Assembly (NCBI GenBank): GCA_009363875.1
Contig: CM018680.1
Span: 57,481,088 to 57,545,087, forward strand
Direction of reading: 5' to 3'
Origin: Mikania micrantha
Lineage: Eukaryota; Streptophyta; Magnoliopsida; Asterales; Asteraceae
DNA length: 64,000 bases
Shown: piece after piece, positions 44,647 to 56,863 of the stretch
Layout of the letters: each line of letters begins with the position of its first letter
Numbering within the stretch: the stretch's first letter is position 1
Translations under genes and position numbers: made by a program
Notes under the pieces: generated by a model
The model's database searches: none
Told to the model about the DNA's origin: nothing
What the model saw: only the letters and a program-made list of their open reading frames with translations

Positions 44647-47600
44647 CTACCAAAACATGATACCTTCACTTTTTAGCAATTCTGGTCTTCTCTTGATAAG
44701 TCTTGGAGTGAGTCTTGATTCAAAGTTATTGTCTGGATCAGTCAAGGGCAGGTCCTCTAAGTCAAACACATATTGAGGACTGACGGAGAGCATCTCCATC
44801 TGACTTTTCTTCATATAATTTTCATTGCATAGCCTGAGGATGAAAATCTTTTCTTTGATTGCATAGGTCCACTCAACTATAGGAACATGCACATTAAGGG
44901 GCAGTCCATCATGTTTTATTCTGGCCATAGTCTTTCTTCTCTTGAATGGACCAAGTCTTTTGGAAGCACCATCTCTTTTGTGAAGCACCCGTTGATTTGC
45001 AGGTTGGCCTTCTTCCTCCTGTTCTTCCTTCTCTCCGTACCCATTGGCCTCCCCCTCAGCTTCAGCTACCTCATTGGAGCCCACTGCTGCATCAGTTTCT
45101 GCAGTGGGCTCTGGATCTGCTACAGATTCCATCCCTGCAGCCTCAGATCCAGTATGCTCAGCCTCTCTCCTCTCATCCACCCTTGGTTGTTCCTCAGGAT
45201 CCAGAGTTGTAGTTTGTTGTTTCTCAGCAGCTTTTTGACTTCTGTTAATCTTGATCACTAAGGATATTGGCATGTAGTTATATGAAGGACTGGATGGAGG
45301 AGTGATCGGCTCTTGTTTTGGGAATAGTGCTTTCGTTGAAGCACCATACATCACCTCTTCACCTTCTCTGATTCCAGAACCAGAGATAGGTATTTCAATG
45401 GTGACTCCTCCCCCAAAGCCTAAGTTCAGGCTTTCCCTTTGAGCTTGGATCTGCTCCATTGAAGGTAACTCTCCTTTGGCAATTTTCTGTTTGATTTCTC
45501 TTATGTGCATGTCCATTGTAGAGTTCTTCATTGGGTTGTGTTCCCGCTTATTGAATCCATAGTTTAACATGATATTGTTCATCCTATCTCTGTAGGCGGC
45601 CTCTTTTTGCTTTTTGGTGAGGAGTACCGTGGCTTTGGCTCCAGCAGCAGCCTATTCTTGCTGTTGCACCCGATCCAGCTCCTCTGCCATTTGAGGTACC
45701 GACCAGAGCAAGATCTCATCTACATCATAGGCCTTCTCCTGGAGGAGACCAAAGAGTCTTGTAATCTCTACGACCAGGGAAGTATCTGGTCGGCCCTTCT
45801 TCTTCATCGGCCTCCTATCCTCCTGTTCAGCTTCCTCCTCTAGGGTTAGCCTTACCAGTTGGTTCGTCGGCAAAGAGTTCTTCTGTGGAAGAATCATCAA
45901 GTATGACTGGGCCTTCGGAAGCAGCTGCAGCTTCAGAATCAACCTTAGCTTTCACTACCTCCTCCGGTTGACCAACCAGCTTGGGAGATTCCTTAGAGGA
46001 TTCCACAGAGAACTCAGGATGTGAGGAGAGGTCTTCACATCCATTGTCCCAAGAGGGGAAACAGGTTCCATGGAGATTGATGTGGTGGCTTGAATGGGTT
46101 CTTCCATGGCAACTGTGGCTGTAGTCTCAGAAGGAGACTTAGTCCTAGAGGGGGACTGCTGGATCACAACAGGGGACCTGGGCTCCATTGAGACGTTTGA
46201 TGTGAGCTCCTTCTATATCTCTATGGCAGTCCATGTACCTTCTGAAGAGAAGGAGGAGGAAGAGCTTGAGTAATGAAAATAAGTACCCAAGAACTCATTC
46301 CATTCACTGTCCAAAGTGACTATGAATGGAATGGGTTCTTGAGCAGCTTCCTCCTCTCCTGCTGCTAAAGATCCTGATCCTATAACTTGTCCCTTCTCCC
46401 CCTTTTTGGTAGCATCAGAGGAGAGGTAGGTCACCTTAGTAGGATCAGGCTGGAATGGTGCACATATGATTGGGGGCGGCGCTGGAGGTCCAAGATGGTA
46501 GCATCCTTGGTTTGAACCTCCAGCCTCAGGGTATCAACTTCAGTTTCCAGTTGAGCTACCCTGGCCTGTAGAGTGGAAATGGTGGCCATCAATTCCTGAA
46601 TGTTGGTGCCCTCATCCACCTTAGTGGAATCACTAGGCGATGGAGTCCTGAGCCTAGCTCCTGCACCTCCACCACCAGATGTGGTTTCTTGGCATCCTGG
46701 ATTCCCCTCATTGAAGATGACCTCAAAGAAGTCATCAGCAATGTGAGTTGCCATAGGGGAGGTCCAAGTTCCTATACCACTGCCCGAAAGAACTTAAGAA
46801 GGTTCAACAGTAGTGGCAGCCTCCTCTGTATTGACCGTGTCTGCACTCCTAAGGTCAACGTATGTGCTTGTAGGCTCTGGGTCAGGGAACCTTGCCTGTA
46901 ATTGTGTCACCACTCTCAATAAGGTTTGGGTAGTGGGTGAGAGGGGATCATCAAAAGCAAAGGCAGAGGGTTCTTGAGCCTGGGTAGAAGTATGGGATGG
47001 GGTAGTGATGGGTGATAATCTCCTGGGGACCTGGGAAACAGTCCCTGATCTAAGGGAGTTGCTTCATCAGAAGCAGACTCAATGATTGTGATATCCCTTT
47101 GGATATTCTCAGGTATCTATGGGGACACACACTGAAGGCTTTCAGGCTGGGTGGGGGTTGTCACTGGTTCCAGAGGAAGAACCAGTGATGAAGTGGCAGG
47201 TGTGGTTTTCACCTTAGGTGGAACTGTGCCCCTTCCAGTTCTTTTCACCTTTTTTTTGACAGGTTCAGCAGAAGGGGCCTGAACAGCTGTAGGAAGCTGC
47301 TCAGGGGTTCGCCTGCATTTGTAGGTAATTTTGATTGGGTGAGGGATAGAAGGGGAAGGTGTGGGATCAGAAACTGTTGGTTTTACAATGTTGTCACCTT
47401 CAGAAGCATGGAGCTCCATAGAAGGAAGAAGAGGAGTGAAAGTCCCGGAGAACTGAACACTCTTCTTCTTCAGTTGTACAAAAACCTTGGCATTGACCAA
47501 CGGGATGTTATATATGTTCCCAGTCAGTGAAAGGGAGGAGCCCAATTCACTGTAGAACATGTGCTGCAAAAACCTGTGATACATATAGAACTTCGTTGGC

Positions 47601-48151
47601 GACGAAAGATTGTCAGCCAAGTTATTGAAAATAAAAGCATAAAAGTTAAATAGTTGATTGGAAATCAAGCCATGAATAGCCGAAGCTAAGGGGACTTGAT
47701 CCCAACCACTTGTTTTATTAGACAAACAATGAAGAAAGACATGTATGAGATTCTTATAATTATAGGACACTCTACCCTTCAAATAGGTTGTTGAAGGAAG
47801 AAGACCTTCGTACCTCATTGACCTGAAAGTCGATGCTACCTCATCCTTTGTGAATGATACCCTTCCCCCGGCATTATTGAGATGAAGATGCCGACAGATG
47901 GTCTCCACAGAAATGGAGATGGGATGAGCATCAATGGTAGCTACAAGGGTTCTACCACTGGGAGATGAAGCAAGAGAACAAGAACGCCAAAACTGTTGGT
48001 GATGAGACTCATACACCACAGGTTTGACGGTAAGAGCAAAATTGTATCTGCTCCTTGTCAGAAAGGAGATGATCGAAGCGAAGTCAGCGTCGTTATCCGC
48101 CAAAAGTTCAACTGCCAAGTTATGAGCAGGTCGAAAGGTGAAGGATTCCAT
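44647..48151 (-). pseudogene. Broken accessory ORF of Copia element C
   Basis: Homologue of the ORF at 27439-31050. The equivalent start is the ATG at 48149-48151 (MESFTFRPAHNLAVEL). The frame is open for 345 codons to 47117 and covers the conserved N-terminal domain and the basic motif VKKKVKR. After that the ORF is split by frameshifts and stops into pieces at 46754-46431 (coiled coil), 46434-46213, 46188-45955, 45942-45652 (WSVP block) and 45582-44647 (GPM/NSTMDMHI block plus the C-terminal domain, 311 codons). Conserved and variable regions match element B: domains at both ends and around WSVP are kept, while the Ser/Glu-rich middle diverges. Function unknown; not expressible as one protein. 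Confidence 0.88.
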
Positions 48152-48246
48152 GTCGATCGGAGTGGATTTAGGGTTAATTTCCAGAGAGAACAAGGAAGTT
48201 AATTTGAAAGAGGAAACGGTGAGAGAAAATGAATGAGCGGGAGACC

Positions 48247-48253
48247 TTTTATA
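48247..48253 (-). promoter_or_regulatory. Putative internal TATA box of the accessory ORF in element C
   Basis: On the - strand TATAAAA lies 102 bp upstream of the accessory ATG at 48151 and is followed by GGTCTCCCGCTCATTC, matching the block at 27337 in element B. Confidence 0.6.
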
Positions 48254-48279
48254 CCTTCAGATGTCAGCATTTATTATAG

Positions 48280-48774
48280 AGACACATTAAAGTTTTGAGA
48301 TCCGGAGTGTCAGAAAAAGGTCTTTCGATACAGCTGTGAGGTATTGGAATATTCACAAGTTTCCGAAGGACAAGGTGCTTCCGAAGATGTTGCTATCGGA
48401 AGGAGTTCATGAGACCAGAAAAGGTTTTTCGGAAGACATGTACTTCTGATTTTTATTTTAAAGAGTTTTAAATATAACATCGGAAGCACTTGTTTCTGAA
48501 GATTCAGAAAATTTCATCAGATAGAATTGTGCTTCGGAAGACATCTTCTTCTGATGAGTATTATCAGAAGTTTGAACTTCCGAAGGAAAAATTAATATAT
48601 CGGAAGAGAAATACTTCAGAAGTGAGTTAGTCTTCTAAAATGTGAATGCTTCTGACTCAAGGGGCAAAAAAATACTTCTGAAGACTTAAATCTTCTTCTG
48701 AAGAACAACTACTCATCAGAAGATAATTTAAGTTTATCTTCCGAATGATTGTTCACTCCTTGTTATTAATTCAT
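48280..48774 (-). repeat. CTTCCGAAG-type palindromic boxes upstream of the accessory ORF in element C
   Basis: TTCCGAAGG, CTTCCGAAG, ATCGGAAG and CTTCGGAAG variants recur through about 450 bp between the pol stop and the TATA block, as in element B. Confidence 0.75.
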
Positions 48775-51350
48775 TTATTCGAAATTAATCATACCAACGG
48801 TTGTTATTAAGTACCTGAATCTTCCTTCATCAAAAGCCTTGGTGTAGAGATCAGCCAGATTGTGTTATGTATCAACTTTGACTAGATGAATTAATTTCTT
48901 TTCTGCACAATCTCAGATGAAGTGATATTTGATGTCAATGTGCTTGGTCTTGGAGTGCTTGACATGATTGTTGGTGATGGAGATTGCACTTGAGTTGTCA
49001 ATTTGTATAGGAGTGTTGAACAGCTCTACTCCATAATCTTTCATTTGATTCTGAATCAAGATGACTTGTGCACAACAGCAAGAAGCAGCAATGTATTCAG
49101 CTTCTGCAGTAGAGGTAGAAACACAAGATTGCTTCTTGCATTTCCATGATACAATTCTGGACCCAAGAAATTGACATCCTCCTGATGTGGATTTCTTGCT
49201 AATGTTACAACCTCCATAATCACTGTTAGTGTAGGCCATGAACTGAAAATATGCATTTCTAGGATACCATAATCCTAGACCTGGTGCTCTTTTGAGGTAT
49301 CTGAAGATTCTTTTCACAGCAAACATGTGTGAACTCTTGGGATTGGCCTGAAATCTTGCACACAAACAGGTTGCAAACATGATGTCAGGCCTGCTTGCTG
49401 TGAGATACATCAAAGAGCCTATCATTGCTCTGTATTGGTGTTGATCAACATCCTCCCCCTCAAGGTCAGGGCCTAAGGATGTTGTTTTAGACATTGGAGT
49501 ACCCAAAGCTTTACAATCAGTGAAGTTGAATCTTTCAATAATATCCTTCACATACTTTGATTGATTTATGAAAATTCCTGTAGGAGTTTGTTTCACTTGT
49601 AGTCCAAGAAAGAAAGTGAGTTCTCCCATTGAGCTCATTTCAAATTTGGATTTCATCAGTGATTCAAAATCCTTGCAGAGGGATTCATTAGTGGAACCAA
49701 AAATAATGTCATCACCATAAATTTGAACAAACATAATATGTTGATTGGATTTCTTAAAGAAAAGAGTTTTGTCGATTGTCCCTCTCTTGAAGTTGTTGGC
49801 CAATAGGAATGAAGATAGAGTTTCATACAGAGCTTTATCAAGCTTAGAGACATGGTCAGGAAACTTTGGATCTTCAAATCCAGGTGGCTAACACACATAT
49901 ACTTCCTCATCAATCTTTCCATAAAGGAAGGCACTTTTAACATCCATTTGAAAAACTTTGAATTTCTTAGTAGCTGCAAATGCTAGAAATATCCTGATTG
50001 CCTCAATCCTTGCAACTGGAGCAAAAACTTCATCGTAGTCAATGCTTTCCTCCTGGGTGTACCCTTGAACAACTAACCTTGCCTTGTTTTTGATGACAAC
50101 ACCTTTGTCATCCTTCTTGTTTCTGAAAACCCATTTTGTTCCAATTGCATAGTTACCCTTAGGTAAAGGGAAAATATTCCAAACTCCCTGCCTTTCAAAT
50201 TGAAGGAGTTCTTCCTGCATGGCTTCTACCCAACTGCTATCTTTCAGTGCTTCACCAACTTTCTTTGGTTCTATTTGGGATAGAAAGCAAGAGAACAAAC
50301 AGATGTTTGCTTCATGCATGAAGCTTCTTGTTCTTATTCCTTCCTCAGCATTACCAATGATATTCTCAACTGGATGGGTGTTATGAATGCGAGTTCTTGG
50401 GATCACATCCAGATGTTAATTTAAATCCAGGTTGCTTGGCTCATGGTTAGGAAGTACCACCTCAAGCTGGATTTCTGGTAGATCTTGAGGTCTCTGACGT
50501 TGGACTGTTGTGGGATGATTTTCTCTGGGAGGAAGAGTTTCCAGAGTGTTTGCTTCAACAGAAGGGCTTCCAACTTCTTCTTGGCTCAGTGGAACAGAAG
50601 TAGAGTCAGTTAAAGGAACAGCCTGAGAGGTGTTGGTTGTCTTAGACTGTGAAACAGCTTCATGTGTTGAAGTGGATTCTGCCAAGATTTGTCTTGAAGC
50701 TATTGACAGTTCAACACGAAAGTCTTCTTCTCTTGTGTGCTTGGTGGAGTCCAAGGTAGTTATCTGTGGATCTGGAACATACTCTTTCACAAGATTAAAT
50801 GCAGATGTGAATTTATCAAGATCAAACAGCCAATCAGGACCTATTCCAGGTTTATTAATTGTATGCTCATTAAATTGAACATTTGCAGACTCTTCAATAA
50901 TTCTGGAATCTTTGATGTATACTCTATATGCCTTGGCATGTGAAGAGTATCCAACAAAGCATCCCTATGCTGATTTCTCAGCAAACTTGGCCAGATGATC
51001 TTTGGTATTCAAGATAGTGCATTGACATCCAAATGGTTTAATAAATCCAATAAATGGCTTTCTCTTATGCCAAATTTCATAAGAAGTCATACCATGTGAT
51101 TTAACCACCAATACTCTATTTTGAACATAACAGGCAGTGTTGACAGCTTCTGCACAAAAATTTATTGGAAGTTTGACATCATATAACATGGTCCTAGCAG
51201 CCTCAATTAGTGTCCTATTCCTTCTCTCAGCAACACCATTTTGTTGTGGAGTCCTAGGAGCACTATATTGTCTTGTAATACCCTTAGACTCACAAAAGGA
51301 ATTTAAAATATGGTTTTTTAATTTTGTTCCATGATCTGACCTTATGATTT
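48775..51350 (-). pseudogene. Copia pol: partial integrase, reverse transcriptase and RNase H with four nonsense codons
   Basis: One reading frame runs throughout, broken by stops at 50962-50964, 50413-50415, 49888-49890 and 48910-48912. In order: end of the integrase core (RSDHGTK, QYSAPRTPQQNGVAERRNRT, 51350-51190), the IN C-terminal region, the RT start (KKVGEALKDSSWVEAMQEEL near 50250), RT core (VVQGYTQEESIDYDEVFAPVA; QMDVKSAFLYG), the catalytic motif as YGDD where Copia usually has YVDD (near 49720), and RNase H (STAEAEYIAASCC near 49100, HSKTKHIDIKYHF near 48925). About ten codons are missing after KALY near 49830. Integrase start and protease are absent: the frame begins at a junction with gag near 51350. 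RT type and domain order IN-RT-RH establish Ty1/Copia. Confidence 0.92.
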
Positions 51351-52170
51351 TGACATCATCTTTGGTGGAACTGATGATGAGCTTGCTTCTGATGGGACAG
51401 ATGGTTGAACTGTTGGTTCAGATGTTTCCTTCTTCTTCCAGATTTTCTTGATTTTTGAAGTGGTTGGAAGAGCTTGCTTCTTCTGGCAACCATCGGAAGC
51501 AACCTTTGCCTTCTCTTCCGATGGTTTGGTTTTTGCTTTCAAGTGGGGCTTATCTTTTGATGTTCTTCTTCTTCCGAAGTGATGAGATTTCTTGTGTTTG
51601 TCAGAAGCAACCTTTGCATGTGCTTCCGATGCTTTCTTTGCTTCTGAAGACTTCCTGCTTTTTCCTTTTCTTTCATCCGAAGTATTTGCTTCTGATTGCT
51701 TCTTTTGCTGCTTGATTGACATGTTTCTCCCGGAAGCAAATTTTTCTTCCGAGAAAACTGATGATTTGTTCCAACATCTTTTTTACTTTCTCTTCCCTGT
51801 GGTTTTGGATGTGTTCTTCTTCTTGGATTGTAGTAACATTCTACAGCAAAATGATTTGTGTCTCCACACATCAGACACATTGGTTGAAAATTTGTTGATT
51901 TCTGAGGCTTCTCTCTTTTGAAGAAAGCTGAACTATTCTTCACAGAATCATATTGTTTTGACTTGGGGGTACCAGTAGGACTTTTGTTTGGATGATTCTT
52001 CTAAACTTTAAAGATGCTTGCATTTCTATTTTCTGATCTAGCTCTATGGGACTTGTCAGAAGGACAAGTAACATATTCATTTGAAGAGGTACTCCCTATT
52101 TGCATATATTCAGCTTTGACAAAAACTGGTGATGTAACATTTGTGCATTTAGTCATGGTAGTCGTAAACA
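51342..52170 (-). pseudogene. Copia gag C-terminal part of element C
   Basis: Matches gag of element B: DEYVTCPSDKS-like segment near 52080, zinc knuckle CLMCGDTNHFAVEC near 51860, then the basic Ser/Lys tail (SEAKKASEAHAKVASDKHKK) ending SSVPPKMMSKS at the pol deletion junction. A stop at 52001-52003 and a frameshift near 51745-51765 break it. The tail again carries CTTCCGAAG-type boxes in its DNA. The N-terminal gag is not in the window. Confidence 0.85.
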
Positions 52171-52565
52171 GTGTTAGAACAGTGTGTGTCAATGTCCAGT
52201 AAATCAATGTGAATCATGTGCTCATTATGTGCTTGTGTGTTAGAATCATTTTTATTCAGGAACAAGTATGTATTACTTATTTACAGTCGAGTTCAATGGG
52301 CAAGAACAGTATTTTGTTATATCGAAACAATGGTGGGCAGCGAGAGTGAGCCCTATATATACTGCGTTCGGTGTATCAGGATAGTGTTAGTGCGTAGTGT
52401 TGAGACGAATATTATAACAATTAATTATTTTATATTTTTTTACAATTTTGAAACTCATTATTTTAATGAGTTTAACAACTCTTTTATTTAAAACCGCGTA
52501 AAATACGCGTTACGTTCCGGAAACGCGAACCGAGCGACCGAAACGGACCCGAATACCACACGGGC

Positions 52566-52572
52566 TATAAAA
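52566..52572 (+). promoter_or_regulatory. TATA box of the Gypsy 5' LTR
   Basis: TATAAAA in CGGGCTATAAAAGCC, followed by CT-rich sequence typical of plant 5' leaders. Confidence 0.65.
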
Positions 52573-52982
52573 GCCTTGAATGAGATCAATTATCTCATTT
52601 ATTTCACCTACAACCACTTCTCTCTCTAAATTTTCGTCTACCCTCTCTCTCTCTCTAGAAAAACTCACTTTAAACGTTCGTAACTCGCTTATTTCTCCAC
52701 GGAATTCGTCATTCTTGGTGTCCACGCGAAGCCCTCGACATCCTCTACACGGAAGTACAAGATTTTCGCAGATCCATCCAGCCAAAAACGAGGTATGATC
52801 GGATGAAGAGTCACGAAAATAGGGTTTTTGGTGATATGTTGTTGAAAACCCAAACTTGGCCGGTTCTTGCACACCCTTCTTAGTTCCGCATCTATAGAAA
52901 CCCTACTGGAGGTTGTATTAGCTTAGATCGTGGCCTAGATCCAAAAGTTTGATGATGGTGATGAGGCTGGTAACAGGTTTGT

Positions 52983-53520
52983 CGACCGAACCTTTCTGCT
53001 CAAAGTGGCGAACCTTAAGGAGGCTCCACGAACCCTAATGGTTCGTAGGACATCAGCCGAACCCACAGGGGTCCTTACGAACCTGCATCACATCACCATG
53101 GATCCCACGAACCCTAGGCGACCAACGAACCTGCAACAGATCTCCCATGCACGTAGCGAACCCAGCAGTGCTGAACCATAGCAGATTATTCAATCAGACG
53201 AGCCTCATGCCATGCTGCGAACCATTTGAATCATGAAACCAAAGCCGAACCTTGCATGATTGACTGATAGAGCCGAACCCTCTTTGTTGCAACGAACCTT
53301 CATGCTCACAATTGGTTAGTCGAACCTTAGGGGATGCCGAACCTTCGAACTGCCGAGCCCTTTTCTTTTCTGAGCCACGAACCAAGAGGGAACGAACCTT
53401 GTTACCTGCTAGCTTCACGAACCCTAGGTGTGTCACGAACCATCTTCAGAGTGGCGAACCCATGCATGGGTTGTATGGGCGAACCATAAACCAGAACCCT
53501 AAAAGGTTCGCTGCCAATGT
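52983..53520 (+). repeat. Dispersed CGAACC hexamer cluster in the LTR
   Basis: CGAACC, usually preceded by A, C or G and followed by CT, CC or AT, occurs about 20 times in 540 bp, nearly all in one orientation. Spacing is irregular, so this is not a simple tandem array. Confidence 0.75.
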
Positions 53521-55605
53521 TGTTCGGCCGAGCCATCACATGAAAGTTTCCCTATTGCCTTGACCCAATCCAATGTTAACTCGATCCAATTAGAGTCCAT
53601 TTGGCCCATTATGATCTTGCGTGGCCCAATATTGCCTTAGAAGATTACATGGCCTACATGTACATTAGATGGCCCAACTAAATCCCCAGACCCCACACAG
53701 TGGGAATATACTGGGTTTGTTTGTTTGTTTGTTTGTATGCAAGTAATTGGGCCAACAACACATTCTCTTGACCCAACACCATATTCAATTGGACCATTAT
53801 TAACTTAAATGGCCCATGGTGTGGACTACGATGTAAAATGTCTATGAATTGACTTAGTTGGGTTAAGATTAACCTAAACTAATATTGAGATCAATTCATA
53901 ATCACAAGAGTCTAAAACACTTAAACATATTCATACATTTCATGTTTATCAAAGGTTAATCAATTTCTCAAACACATGTGATGTGTACCAACAAGTTTGA
54001 ACACAGAGGAACATTTCATATGTTTCATTGACCCATGATCAAACAATTGATTCAAATCATAACATTCAAGTTTTCACAACAATCATAATCATGATCAAGT
54101 AATCAAGTGTTAATCAAGTTCAGGAGAACACAAGTCAATCAATGAATCAAAGTTATACAATTATAAATCCTATATCTTATGTATGATTACACTGTTATAG
54201 GAGACAATTAGAAGTCCTGTTTGCTACTTGCTATCTGTTTTAGTTCAGAGTCTACTGCAGACAGGTGAGAACATTAGCCCCTCTTTTACTGTTTTATAAC
54301 TGTTTTGGGGTGGAACACGTGATCAAACCCACTATTTAAATCTTGTTTCATTACACAGGTTATGTGTATTCATAAAAATTACAGGTTCATCTTACGAATC
54401 CGAGGGATTCATCAACTGTTTAAGGAAATTGTCAACTGTTTTAAAGGAATTATTCCCTATTAAACTCTTATTACTAAAAAGGATTTCATAATGACTTTTG
54501 AGATGTTTTATAACAGGGTTACTCAATTGTTCTTATAAAGGATGAACACTTTTAAATAAATGATTTCATAAACTCTCTTTTGTATTAATCCTTGTTGTAC
54601 ACAAGGACACTATATCATGGTATTCAAATCAAGTGGTTCACTTTGGGGTATCCAAATCAAATGTTTCAATTGTGGTATTCAAAGCTAGTTGTTCATTCCA
54701 TGGTATTCAAATCATATGGTTCACATCATGGTAATCAAATCAAGGGATTCATTTCATGTTACATAAAACAAAGGATTTAACTCGTGGAGTTAAATCCAGG
54801 TTTTCAATAAGACATTAACACATCCGGTTAAAGTAAGGTTCAGAAAACATGGTGTCCATTGTTGTAAACAAACTTGCAAAAGCATCAAGTATCATATTCA
54901 TTAGCGTTAGTACTGGGTGATCACAACAAGGGAAAGCGGACACATTGGTTCTTATCCAGGATGGAGTTAGCTTTTAAATTTGTTTTAAAAGCTAACTGCA
55001 GGTCTGGTGTCATTATGGTTTTCAAAACTGCTATACATAATCTAACTCCAAACGTGGTTTGGGACTTGATATTATATGTTGGCTTCGTGCGAACAGTGAT
55101 TGGACTGTTTACACTCATTTTCTTACTTGATGTTAGTTTGGGTTACAGCTCATCCGTGTGAATCTTATGATGCTTTAACTTACCTATGTCTTATCTCATA
55201 TATTCACGTTTACAAATGCTTAAACCTATTGTTCTCACCAACTACGTCTGTAGTTGACAGTTACTTTTCACGTGTTTCAGGTAATCAGGTTTAAGACATT
55301 CTCAGGGACAACTAAGGAGACCATTCTAAGATAGAACAAGATGAAGAAACATGCTAGGATGGATTAGAAACACACTAAATCCTGATTGTTTAATTGTCTT
55401 GTTTGAAGTCTTATTTTGTAACTATATTTTGGGTCTGTAGTTGTCTTTCTTTTGGTAGATAGTTGTCTGTAACTAAACAATTGTCTTAACATTATGAAAC
55501 ATAGTAATCCGTTGTGGTTGTTCTTATTCAATACTTGTGCATGATTCAACTGTTCATACGTCACCGCGCCGTGGATTCCGCACGCGGCGCAGGGGTGTGA
55601 CAGGT

Positions 55606-55618
55606 TGGTATCAGAGCC
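55606..55618 (+). other. Primer-binding site (initiator tRNA-Met) of the Gypsy element
   Basis: TGGTATCAGAGCC three bases after the LTR end. Confidence 0.85.
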
Positions 55619-55859
55619 AAGGTTGTAGAGAACTAGGAAAAACCCAATGTTTAATGACCTAGACTATAACCTAAGCTACCCAATAGGACTAAGTGCTATA
55701 GGCTTGAGGATACTTAGGATCTAAGTAACTTAAGTGAGCATTAAGTCTACATCAAGCTTGAAAGATCTTAGGGACATTTTTCTAAGATTAGACATCGAGT
55801 CAAGGAATTTGAATCGGAATTCTATAATTTTAGAAACCGAATTAAATTCTCACACATAT

Positions 55860-56190
55860 GCATTAAGAATTTCAGAGGCAAGGATCTGTATTCTTAGGAT
55901 CCTTGATCAGAAATTCTCACACAGAGATCATTATAGAAATTCGGAGGCAAAGATCTGTATTTTCAGTATCTTTGATATGAATTTCTTGTCATATTCATTA
56001 TAGGATTTAGAGGCAAAGATTGGTATCTTTGATCTAAAGTCCTTGTCATATTCATTATAGGAATTCAAAGGTCAAGATCTATTAATTTAGAGTCTTGATT
56101 TGAAATCCTTGTCATATTCATTATAGGAATTCAAAGGTCAAGAGCTATTAATTTAGAATCTTGATTTGAAATCCTTGTCATTGTTATCAT
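55860..56190 (+). repeat. Tandem repeat of about 66 bp in the Gypsy leader
   Basis: Units with TTCATTATAGGAATTCAAAG, then GATCTATTAATTTAGAGTC and ATTTGAAATCCTTGTCA. Two near-identical copies lie at about 56050-56181 and at least three more diverged copies upstream. Confidence 0.8.
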
Positions 56191-56268
56191 TATCAGGTGT
56201 TCATTATCATAGGAACTTTATAACTTAGAATCTGTGTAACAGTATTCTTTAGTTGAAGTTCTCACAGG

Positions 56269-56863
56269 TAGGGGTGTGCATAAAACCAAAAAAACCGACC
56301 CAAAACCCAAAAACCGAAAAATCCAACCCGAAAAAACCGAACCCAAATAGAAACCGACGGGTTTGGTGTTAGTTTTCTAAAAACCGAAAGTTTGGGTTTG
56401 GGTTTGGTTTTACCTTAAAGAAAAACCGAAAAAACCGAAAAAACCGAATACATGTGTATATGCATATATATATTACCTTTGAAAAAATTCAACAATTTAT
56501 ATACCGTCTATTTTTATTTTCTTAGTTCTTGATATCAAAAGTTAAATAAAAATCATATATTTTATTATTATTATTGGCTTAGATACCAAAAACACGTATG
56601 ATTTTTACTAAATTTAAATATTTTTGTATATATTTTTAAGTATTAAGTAGTGTTGTACTTAAAATATTTTTAATACAAATATAATATTTTAGTTTATTTT
56701 TTATAAGCATAATTTAAGGCCTAAGTAGTAAAAACCGAAAAAACCGAAACCCAAACCGAACCCAAATGGGTTTTGAAAATATCAAAACCGAAAAAACCGA
56801 AATTTCGGTTTTGGGTTTGGACTAAGCCAAAAACCGACCCAAACCGACCCATGCACACCCCTA
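56269..56863. mobile_element. hAT-type MITE with AAAAACCGAA repeats (about 595 bp) inserted in the Gypsy leader
   Basis: The ends TAGGGGTGTGCAT and ATGCACACCCCTA form a perfect 13-bp inverted pair. Flanks CTCACAGG (56261-56268) and GTCACAGG (56865-56872) share seven of eight bases, offset by one base. The interior is rich in AAACCGAA and GGTTTGGGTTT. Related in design to 20748-21332. Confidence 0.75.

Larger units (their letters stand above)
44322..52170 (-). mobile_element. Copia element C, 5' end lost beneath a Gypsy insertion
   Basis: Same architecture as element B in reverse orientation: shortened 3' LTR, PPT, accessory ORF, TATA block, palindrome-rich spacer, RNase H/RT/partial IN, gag C-terminus. 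Recognisable gag stops near 52.17 kb, where Gypsy LTR sequence begins. The 3' flank is TAATT; no 5' LTR or partner duplication is visible. Confidence 0.85.
52168..55602 (+). repeat. 5' LTR of the Gypsy element (about 3.4 kb)
   Basis: Ends GCGCAGGGGTGTGACA at 55602, three bases before the PBS. TATAAAA at 52566-52572 and a CT-rich stretch after it suggest the promoter and transcript start. The sequence between holds a CGAACC-rich block (52983-53520). Several antisense or short frames in it have no recognisable content. Confidence 0.75.

Noticed and set aside
52510..52872. 120-codon frame on the - strand in the Gypsy LTR
   Set aside because: Antisense to the LTR promoter and leader, no recognised motifs; likely chance.
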